DNA of 64,000 nt from Oreohelix idahoensis (taxonomy: Eukaryota > Mollusca > Gastropoda > Stylommatophora > Oreohelicidae). The DNA lies in contig JAMPIV010014142.1 in the NCBI GenBank assembly GCA_024509875.1, forward strand, positions 278,501-342,500, in the 5' to 3' direction. How positions within the stretch are numbered: the stretch's first letter is position 1; every line of letters begins with the position of its first letter. Shown here in pieces: positions 56,553-64,000 of the stretch. The notes under the pieces were generated by a model. It made no database searches and had not been told where the DNA came from. It saw only the letters and a program-made list of their open reading frames with translations. The position numbers were made by a program, and so were the translations under genes.

Positions 56553-57695
56553 ATGGCGGATATGGCCAAATACAGATCTGCTGCTGTGCAGACTGCAAAG
56601 GAAATGAATTTAGATGGGCAAGCTCTAATTCAGTATGTGACATCAGAGTGCGATAAGTATATGGAAAGGGAAGATAAGAGATTAGCTGAGGAGAAGAGAA
56701 TTATGTTAGAGGATGCTAGGGAGCTTAAGAAATTAGAGGCTGATAGGGAGGCTGAGATCAAGAGGCTGCAGTTGGAGGAGAAGAAGCTTGAGGCTGAGGC
56801 CAGGAAAGAAGAAAAGAGGTTGGAGGCTGCCAAGGAGGAGAAGAGATTACAGATGGAGGCTGAGAAAGAAGAGAAACGGTTACAAAGGGAACATGAGTTG
56901 CGACTAAGGGAGATGGAGTTACAAGGCCATGCTCCTGATAATGGAAGTAGCTCATCCACCTCCGACTCTGCTGCAAGCCAAGTTGCCTCAACATCAGCCA
57001 TGGGGTTTCATTTGGACCCCTTTGTAGAAAAAGAGGATGATATTGAATCATTCCTCTCTAGATTTGAGGCATTAGCTACTATGTATGGGCTAGAGAAAGA
57101 GAGATGGAGTATGAAGGTATCTCAGGGGCTTAGGGGAACCTCTTATGAGGTCTTCGCCAAACTGAGCAAGGATGATCAAGATGACTACGACATTCTTAAG
57201 CAAGCTCTTCTAGTTAGATATGAGAAAAATAGTGAATTTTACAGAAAGAAATTTAGGGATGCCAAACTGTTGACTGGAGAGAATTACCACCAGTTCTCTG
57301 CTCGCCTGGAGACATACCTGGAGAAATGGACTGCTCTGGGGAAAACCCAAGATTTAAAGGAAATAATTATGACTGAGCAGTTAAGAGAGTCCATGGCTCC
57401 AGACCTGAGAAAATTTCTCACGGAACAGGGTGCTGAGAGGCTGGGGGAGATCTTAAATGTGGCTGAGAGATATCAGGCAGCCCAGTCTGAGATAGCAAGT
57501 TTAAAGAAGAAGCCTATAGACCATAATAAAGCTCCACAAACCAAAATCAACCGAACTATGAACACAGAGATAAGTTTAATAAGGGTAAAGCCTATTATGA
57601 TAAGCCAAGTTTTGACCAACGAGATAGAAACTCGCATTTCAGAGAAAGGAGACCCTACAAACCAGAAGGGAAATATTGTAAAGTATGTAGGATGA
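56553..57695 (+). CDS. gag: Gag-like protein (coiled coil plus SCAN-like capsid)
   Basis: 380 codons from ATG. Residues ~30-130 form a Glu/Lys-rich coiled coil, followed by a Ser-rich linker (~130-150). Residues ~150-315 form a capsid-type region (DIESFLSRFEALATMYGLEK; YHQFSARLETYLEKWTALGK). The last ~35 residues look out of frame: from about 57550 the sister frame reads as an Arg/Lys-rich nucleocapsid that leads into a CCHC knuckle and ORF2. The stop TGA overlaps the ORF2 ATG in an ATGA. The frame relation is -1, either programmed or an indel in the A-rich stretch near 57545. Confidence 0.9.
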   Translation: MADMAKYRSAAVQTAKEMNLDGQALIQYVTSECDKYMEREDKRLAEEKRIMLEDARELKKLEADREAEIKRLQLEEKKLEAEARKEEKRLEAAKEEKRLQMEAEKEEKRLQREHELRLREMELQGHAPDNGSSSSTSDSAASQVASTSAMGFHLDPFVEKEDDIESFLSRFEALATMYGLEKERWSMKVSQGLRGTSYEVFAKLSKDDQDDYDILKQALLVRYEKNSEFYRKKFRDAKLLTGENYHQFSARLETYLEKWTALGKTQDLKEIIMTEQLRESMAPDLRKFLTEQGAERLGEILNVAERYQAAQSEIASLKKKPIDHNKAPQTKINRTMNTEISLIRVKPIMISQVLTNEIETRISEKGDPTNQKGNIVKYVG

Positions 57696-57718
57696 ATAAT
57701 CATAATACTATTGACTGT
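57677..57718 (+). other. CCHC zinc knuckle in the ORF2 frame
   Basis: Reading frame 2 gives CKVCRMNNHNTIDC, i.e. C-x2-C-x4-H-x4-C, the nucleocapsid RNA-binding motif. It straddles the nominal ORF2 ATG (57692), so that ATG is internal and not a natural start. Confidence 0.85.
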
Positions 57719-58879
57719 GGTAGGAAAGTTCCTCCATATCACGCGGCCTGCATGATAACAGTGGACAAGGGGAAGAAGAAATTGACAGAGAATCATATTA
57801 ATCTTCAACATCCCCCCATCTGTGAAGAAGTGACATGTAATGGTGCCAAGGTTAGGTGCCTTTACGATTCAGGTTTAGAATATGACTCAGTTGTGAGTGC
57901 AACCCTAGTGCACCCTGAACAGTACACCACAGAGAAAGTGGAGCTACAAGGGGCCGTAAAGGGAATAGACACCATGACACTTCCAGTAGCCAAGATCAAT
58001 GTAGAGACAAGGTACGTGGAAGGAGTGATCAGAGCAGCCGTGTGTGACGACCCTAATTACCCGCTGGTGTTAGGAAGTAAATATGTTTTTCTAGGAAGCC
58101 CGGTAAAACCTGTGGTAATGGCCACGCTTCAGGTTAGGTCGACCCCTAGTAGAACGGAGGAGGAACCACCACTAGTTTATTCTCATAAGCAGATGAGAAA
58201 GGCCCAGGCAAAGGATAAAACATTAAAACCTTGCTTTGACAAATTGCCAACAAGCCATGCACACCCTAAGAAAGGACAATTTTATTTGAAGGAGGGACTG
58301 CTCTTCAGGAAGGCTAGAGCAGGATCCAAAGAACAGGGACAGTTGGTATTGCCAATTCCCTACAGGGAAAAAGTGATGGCACAAGCTCATGTTGTACCCG
58401 ACGGTGGACACCAGAGGAATGGAACCACACGTCAAAGGACATCGGAAAAATATTACTGGCCCCAAGTAGCTGCTGATATTGCACAATTTGTGGGGGCCTG
58501 TGAAAAATGTAGCAAGGTACATTCCCCAAGTTGGGAAAATCATAATCAGATGCCAGCCAAGCATTCTGAAACATATGGGCCTAAAAATAACAAGGAAAAT
58601 AATAAGGTTGACATAGAGGATAGGTATCCACCTTCCCACCAACAGTTTTCACCAAAAATATTTAGATTCGAAACTCTGAGAAGGGCATCCAGAGAAAATA
58701 GAAACTCAGACCAGTCAACCCAGGCTCAGTTTGAAGCCGCAGTTAGGGAACTGGCTGAAATTAATATTGAAGATAATCCGCCAGATTTGAACCCGAAACA
58801 AAATGTTAGAAGAAAAGTGGGGAGTGGACGAGTGAGCAATCCGGAAAATGCTCACAGCGCTTCACAATATGGCTATTAA
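57692..58879 (+). CDS. Protease plus integrase zinc domain, truncated Pol
   Basis: 395 codons. The protease active site D-S-G is at residues 59-61 (CLYDSGLEYDSVV). The second half of the fold ends near LVLGSKYVFLG (126-135). A linker (QMRKAQAKDKTLKPCFDKL) leads to the integrase zinc domain: H233, H240, C270, C273 (H-x6-H-x29-C-x2-C). After HSPSW the sequence (280-395) is hydrophilic and has no DDE core. No RT lies between protease and integrase. That is either the Gmr1-type order or a deletion that fused the two. It must be read with the upstream nucleocapsid frame. Confidence 0.88.
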   Translation: MNNHNTIDCGRKVPPYHAACMITVDKGKKKLTENHINLQHPPICEEVTCNGAKVRCLYDSGLEYDSVVSATLVHPEQYTTEKVELQGAVKGIDTMTLPVAKINVETRYVEGVIRAAVCDDPNYPLVLGSKYVFLGSPVKPVVMATLQVRSTPSRTEEEPPLVYSHKQMRKAQAKDKTLKPCFDKLPTSHAHPKKGQFYLKEGLLFRKARAGSKEQGQLVLPIPYREKVMAQAHVVPDGGHQRNGTTRQRTSEKYYWPQVAADIAQFVGACEKCSKVHSPSWENHNQMPAKHSETYGPKNNKENNKVDIEDRYPPSHQQFSPKIFRFETLRRASRENRNSDQSTQAQFEAAVRELAEINIEDNPPDLNPKQNVRRKVGSGRVSNPENAHSASQYGY

Positions 58880-58885
58880 TTTAGC

Positions 58886-59065
58886 ATGAAAAGGGCACTG
58901 GTGACATTGGTAGTCACCCGACCCTACACCGTCCAAGGGGAAGTATTGATTGGACCCTGGAGGGAGATCACCCACACATATTATAGCAAAGCTAAGGGCA
59001 AATTGATTTCTGATGCAGAAACTCATTTCCCCACATATTATCTTATTTCACCAAATTGTCGGTAG
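58886..59065 (+). CDS. Possible small ORF of 59 codons
   Basis: ATG at 58886, seven bases after the ORF2 stop, to TAG at 59063. The product is short, with aromatic-rich patches (THTYYSKAKGKL, HFPTYYLISPNC). No family was recognised. It may be a relic of deleted pol sequence or chance. Confidence 0.25.
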   Translation: MKRALVTLVVTRPYTVQGEVLIGPWREITHTYYSKAKGKLISDAETHFPTYYLISPNCR

Positions 59066-59625
59066 GCGGAGAATATAGTTGGTGAATATGGCCTCCATTT
59101 GAGTGGCACAGTATAGAATATTATTAGAAGGGTGTTTCCACATTCAATCAAGCCTGAGATCAGACCAATTGTTGGCTGTGAACATTTCGGAGGAGCAGAG
59201 TGCCTCCATTGTTGCCTTTTTGAATTGAGGATAGTCCGAGTGTTTATTAAGGCTGATCAGGAAATTATTGGATCCCCTACACAACTCAGATATCACCATA
59301 TAGATCAACTCCTCATAACGTACAATTTGAGGAACATCTAATATTCTCGGGACATGTCGTTGAGCAGACTCAGAGAAGAGAAATGGCGAATACTGATTGC
59401 TAAGCAGCATTAAGACAAGCAGTAACACTTGCAGCTGTTCAGTAACATAACTGAAATAGATTCTTGGATTGCAGAGATCTGAGGCAGCTTTCTTGAGTTG
59501 TGCTTACTTTGAATGATCCCACTGCAGAAATCCATGAAAACACAAGGGCAGCAAAAGCCTAGGGAATAGTACTTTGTTTACGCTAATTGTCTCACAGATA
59601 ATAACTTGCAGTGAATGCATGTTTT
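59066..59625 (+). other. 3' non-coding part of the LTR element
   Basis: No coding frame of substance follows the small ORF. It ends in the purine tract before the 3' LTR. Confidence 0.5.
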
Positions 59626-59638
59626 AGGAAAGGAGGCG
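59626..59638 (+). promoter_or_regulatory. Polypurine tract
   Basis: AGGAAAGGAGGCG directly precedes the 3' LTR start TGTAGTG at 59639. This is the expected plus-strand primer position. Confidence 0.75.
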
Positions 59639-61505
59639 TGTAGTGAAATCTGTGAGGACTAACGCTAAATTCCACAGCACGTTCAATTTGCATACCGAAG
59701 TAAGGGCCTAAACGATTTGCCGCGGTTTAACATTAATACCATGACGGGCGTTTGAAAGACCCCGTTTTCTCGACACGCGTTCTGGACATATATTCTGGAC
59801 TTGGCAGACGATACACACACACACGCAATGTGACGTGGCGCCGTAAGGTTAACGTCCGATAAGGTAGTTTAAAATAAAAGGAAAAAAATTAAAGTTAACG
59901 TCCTATTTTTTTTTTTGAAAATGCCGTACTGAATTAAATAGGAGAGGGGAAGGAGTCCTTAATTTGAATATTTGAGGTCAGTTTTATTTGAAAAGGAACG
60001 CTATTCATTAAACAGTCTCTGGTTGGCTGTAGTGTAATAGACTAAGGGTTGTATAAAACCAATTAGTATTGGGTATAGGGGGCCACTAGATGAAAAATTT
60101 CTTACACTAAAGACGTTGTTGTTAGAGACAAGGCAAGAGTACTGTCTTGGTTGCTAATTCTGCATAGCAGCTATCTGTATCGCAATATTCAACTGTTTAG
60201 TGTGTAGATTTCTTTGATGCGGTAAATATTGAAATCTTTATATTAACATTTATATTGTCATTTGTATCATGTATGCATTATCGACTCTGTATGAACCTAA
60301 AAGGGGAAACATTTATCTGGAGGGAAGCTAACATTAAACTCTGTGTTGTGTCACAGCGTTGTTAGGAACTGTATTAACCTGGTATAGAAAAGCCAGCCAG
60401 GCTTTCGGCCATATGGGGAGAAAAGAAAATTAAATATTTATGATGAAAAGAAAATGTTGTGTTATGACATAAGACCAGGAAGATCACTGGCCGTCTTCTT
60501 CAGCAAGTCACCGTGATTGTACATGACTTGATAGTATTAATGTAAAATGTTTCCTTTATCAAGGAAAATGTCAAACGGTGGTTTGAAAGTTATTTATCCA
60601 GAAGGGGGTACCAACCAAATTGAGAACGTTAACTAATTGTTTAGTTACCATACTGATGTCTGATGATATTGCCATGTTAGAATAATGAAAGAGAGAGATT
60701 ATTAGATGCTGAGTGGGACACATTTGTATTGTTCCAGAGTTTCATCTACGAGTGAAAGTGAGCCCAGGTGACCTAACACCTGTCCTTAAAGTATGCAGTG
60801 AGGCCTAACTACTGAGTGCCTACACAGTGATTCACCTATAGAAGCAGAAGCGTGTCTTGGCAGTGGAGGCTGGCGTTTTATACATACTTCAACCAGCCTG
60901 GTTCCAGAGACCTCAGATAAGACTTGTCTGGGAAATTGATATCACAAACACTCCACTCTCTCAGTTTTCACTAGAGTATCAGACAGTGAGGAACAAAAAC
61001 GTTCAATAAACTTGTACCCTTTTCTAGGAGCAAGAGATACTTGACATTTTCCCAGTTTGAGACATATAAATAATTGTGGGCTAACACCGACTCAATGACA
61101 GTTGTAAAATAATTAGTTGTAAATAATTTCATTATCATGTTGAGTTGATTATTCCTGTGTCAGAAGCATAACTAGATACAGGAAAATAAATTATAAAAAA
61201 ATAAGTTACCTTCCAAACTTTACTCAGTGACTTGTTTAATCATTGTTTATTAGTAATAGGTGTAGTTGTTGTCTTGTTCATACTTTTCATCACATTGCAT
61301 ATACCCTAGACACTTGCTAGACAACATACACACACCAATACACTTCAGTAGGGGAAGATATAATCGGGTGAGGTCGTGGTGGAAGCAGACAAGTACTCTG
61401 TAAACTTATTTATATTTAATAAACCTCAGGGACTTGCATAGCTGACCTCACACCAGATACCATTAATATAATATTGAAACCAATAAGAACAATCAATTCA
61501 CCACA
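59639..61505 (+). repeat. 3' LTR (1867 bp)
   Basis: Matches the 5' LTR along its full length with only small indels and a few substitutions (for example AGGTTAAC / AAGTTAAC near 54740 and 59892). It ends CCACA and is followed by the TSD GTAGG. Confidence 0.95.
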
Positions 61506-61540
61506 GTAGGCATGGTACTTGAAGAAGCAGATGTAGACTT
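61506..61540 (+). pseudogene. Last codons and tail of the interrupted LINE
   Basis: After the TSD, CATGGTACTTGAAGAAG supplies the final His-Gly-Thr, a stop and the GAAG-type tail seen at 52480 and 12388. It shows where the LTR element split the LINE. Confidence 0.65.
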
Positions 61541-61649
61541 GTTGTTTTTGCTTGGACAGCTCTGCTAGCTATCTCTGACATGCAGTGTCCATTTTTTTTT
61601 TTTTTTTCGTACGCCCGCTAATACTCGAGGTGAAATCTCAGGTTATTAT

Positions 61650-61950
61650 TTATGTCTAACCTGACATTGATTTTACGTGAGTATCCCTTTATTTCTTGTA
61701 CAGAGACAGGTGTCCCTCGCCATTCAGGCAAATACTCGCCGATTTCGGAGGTACCCATTGCAGCTGGGTCGGCTCAGGAGCCGCCAGTCCCTGGTCGACG
61801 ACACCCCTTCAAATGTCCTCGCCAGGTCTCGAGTTAATCCAGTCCAAATCCCGGTCGACGAAAAATCCTCAAATGCCGTCGCCCGGGTTTGATCCTGTAT
61901 CACCCGGTCGCCAGAGCGGTGTTGTAACCACTACGCTAGCGCGGCTCCCA
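61650..61950 (-). mobile_element. tRNA-derived SINE
   Basis: On the minus strand it begins TGGGAGCCGCGCTAGCGTAG, with an A-box-like TAGTGGTTACAACACCGC (~61916-61933) and a B-box-like GGATCAAACCC (61885-61895). The shared SINE core ACCCAGCTGCAATGGGTACC lies at 61751-61770. The left end is not sharply defined. Confidence 0.8.
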
Positions 61951-61959
61951 ACAGTGTCC

Positions 61960-63095
61960 ATTTTATTTCATTAGTGTAAAATCGGTTTAGAACTCTCCGA
62001 ACCACTTTTTGCATTTCACTATGACTTAAAAAGTGTTTTTAATTATGTAAACATTTGTTGTTTTATTTGTACACTTTTTCTGGTGTTAATTGATGTGTAC
62101 TTTCTGTAACTGAGATATCAGTCACTGATTGTAACTCTTTCTCAAACCTGTCTCAGCCATATACACTGTTCATTATATTATGTCATTTTACTATTCATCA
62201 TCACCATCATAATCATCATAATCATCATCATCATCTCATTTTTCATTCCTAATGGAGCATGGAGCCACCACTACAGATGGTCTACCTGAGGAAGCTTACA
62301 TCAAAGTCACTTTTTGTTTTTGTAGCAATTAGTTTTTCATGACAAAGTTGCCAGCACTATCTACAAACTCATATTAGTTGTCTTTTACAACATTCTATTC
62401 TTGTCTTGTCTCCTCAGAGTCCCCCAGAGTACCCTCGTCAGAGTCCCCCAGAGTACCTACCAATAGGGGCGCAATAAGTAGATAGAAATATTGCCTTCGT
62501 GAACTCTCTACTTTATCAGGCTTAAAATGATCATGTGACTATTAGTTTTTATATGTGTTGGTTGCGGTCTTTCATTACAAATATTTTTTTTTTCGTTCCT
62601 TCTTTTGTTCGTCATTCCATGTTGATTAGCATAAGCGATCATATCTCTCTGTAACTTCCTTCTCCGGAGCTTTTTGTCCGTTCTGTTTTCTGTTGTTGAT
62701 TTATTTCAATGCGATGATAGTCAAAGTGTCTAGTATATTCTTTCATTACCGTGCTTTGTCTTTTACTTCCGTCAAATTTGCCCCTTCTCACAATGTATGA
62801 TAACACTGACAAACAACATTTTTCTTTCTTATATAAGAATAAGTGTTCTTAGGTCAGTTTCTTGCGCTGATTTCAAATCTGAAATCCGTTTATCTCTATC
62901 ACGTCGGGTTCTTAAGATATTTGTGAATAAATATATTTTTGGGAAACCGTTATTTGCTCCGTTTCATTTTTACTATATAACTTATTAAAAATTAATAAAA
63001 TGCAAAATAATTCTACTTTTTTATACCGCTAAAAGATGCATGACATATGTTACAATATTTTTCAAATAGTTACTGTATTTTGAAATAATTCTGAG
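61960..63095. other. Non-coding DNA with microsatellite
   Basis: ATC-type repeats lie at about 62194-62240. A 23-bp block containing CAGAGTCCCCCAGAGTACC is repeated back to back at 62416-62460. No gene was recognised. Confidence 0.55.
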
Positions 63096-63101
63096 CGAAA
63101 T

Positions 63102-64000
63102 ATGGCTTCTAGAAGTTGTAGAAATTCGGCTGATCTGTTCTGTTTACGTGTGTGGATATTTTACCGATCGTGTTCACCAGAAAAAACTTTACACCATTAC
63201 TAAAGAAAGCATATGAACTTTATTTCGATTCGAAAGTTGATGATGCAAATAAATCTTAGAAGCCAAATGCTGTTTGTTTGACTTGTGCAAATACATTGGC
63301 AGGTTGGTTACGAAAATCGCCAAAGCATAAGTCGATGCCTTTTAGAGTGCCAGTAATATGGCGTAAACCGACAAATCACGCTACTGATTGTTACTTCTGC
63401 TTGACAAATATCCATGGTTTCACTTTTTAAAACTAGAAAGTCTGTGGTTTATCCAAATATTGAATCGGTTTCGAAACCAGTGCCTCATGATCCAATCACG
63501 TGTCCGATCCCAGTTCCACCAGAACAATATCCTTTGGACGTGAATGAACCATCAGAAAGTGATAGTTTACCTGCTTTAGAAACTAATTCTGACTCGGATT
63601 ATATACCGGTGAATGATGGTGTTCACTTAATTAACCATTCAGAATTTTCAGATCTAATACGTGATATCGCTCTTACCAAAGGACAAGCGGAATTACTCGG
63701 TTCGCGACTCAAAGAATGGAATCTTTTAGCGCCCAATACTCCGATATCTAAATTTCGTCATAGACACAGAGAACTTGTTCAATACTTTGAGATGGATGAT
63801 GACATTGCTATTGCAAAAATGTAAACGGTCTAATGGTGCACCTCGGTCATGAGCACATAGTCAACGAATGGCGACTTTTCATCGACTCTTCCAAGACTAG
63901 TCTAAAAGCCGTGTTATTGCATAACGGACATTTATTTTCATCAATTCCAGTCACCTACTCTGTTCATATGAAAGAAAACTTATGACAATATGGCTATACT
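63102..64000 (+). pseudogene. Second copy of the unknown multicopy gene, runs off the window
   Basis: The start MASRSCRNSADLFC at ATG 63102 parallels the fragment at 43228. After several stops and shifts a frame opens at 63414-63824 (PNIESVSKPVPHDP; FSDLIRDIALTKGQAELLGS; RLKEWNLLAPNTPISKFRHR). It continues in another frame from 63860 (NEWRLFIDSSKTSLKAVLLH). Order and motifs match 31445-30900 of the minus-strand copy. It is more decayed than the first copy, and the C-terminal half lies beyond 64000. Confidence 0.75.

Larger units (their letters stand above)
54484..61505 (+). mobile_element. Young non-autonomous LTR retrotransposon (no RT)
   Basis: A 7022-bp element with perfect 5-bp TSD GTAGG (54479-54483 and 61506-61510). 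LTRs are ~1.87 kb and nearly identical, differing mainly in homopolymer lengths. The internal region is only 3.3 kb: gag, protease and the integrase zinc domain. RT, RNase H and the integrase core are absent, so movement would need another element's enzymes. Gag layout resembles that of the Gmr1-type element at 31906. Confidence 0.92.

Overview
The window is repeat-dense DNA from an animal nuclear genome. It is AT-rich and contains eukaryotic transposons: mariner, pogo/Tigger, Ty3/gypsy-like LTR elements, an APE-type LINE and tRNA-derived SINEs. There are no bacterial operons or ribosome binding sites. The mix suggests an invertebrate metazoan, but nothing seen fixes the phylum. I found no convincing single-copy host gene, tRNA gene or rRNA gene. 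All coordinates and translations were read by eye, so boundaries are approximate unless a target-site duplication (TSD) pins them.

Layout. 1-4619: decayed Ty3/gypsy-type element (protease, integrase, reverse transcriptase, RNase H in that order), with a 38-base G run and the start of a probable 3' LTR. 5.4-19.7 kb: non-coding DNA with small retroposons ending in (GAA)n, a 535-bp polypyrimidine tract, minisatellites and foldback repeats. 19.76-24.57 kb: direct duplication of a ~1.6-kb unit with a dead mariner at the junction. 24.57-25.88 kb: tandem pair of a ~650-bp unit. 28.97-29.66 kb: compound SINE carrying a second retroposon.

30.05-43.23 kb is a three-level nest. A multicopy gene of unknown function (minus strand) is split by a Tigger element with perfect terminal repeats and a TA duplication. 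That Tigger is split in turn by a young LTR retrotransposon with apparently identical 918-bp LTRs and the TSD ACTAC. This retrotransposon has nearly complete gag, protease and a 932-codon integrase-RT-RNase H frame. Its integrase lies upstream of the RT, which is the Gmr1-type arrangement and not the usual gypsy order.

43.56-47.34 kb: a LINE on the minus strand (endonuclease, RT, C-terminal zinc finger) with three frame breaks. 50.4-51.75 kb: a mariner with an open 349-codon frame but a lost start codon. 54.48-61.5 kb: a second young LTR element with ~1.87-kb LTRs and TSD GTAGG, inserted just before the stop codon of a LINE remnant. It carries gag, a protease and an integrase zinc domain but no RT. 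The window ends in a second, decayed copy of the unknown multicopy gene.

The genes do not form a host pathway. The window records successive insertions: old LTR element, LINE and mariner remnants, then Tigger, then two very recent LTR insertions. The most notable points are the integrase-before-RT order in two elements (and possibly a third), the unequal U3 ends of the youngest element, and retroposons whose 3' end carries a histone-type stem-loop.
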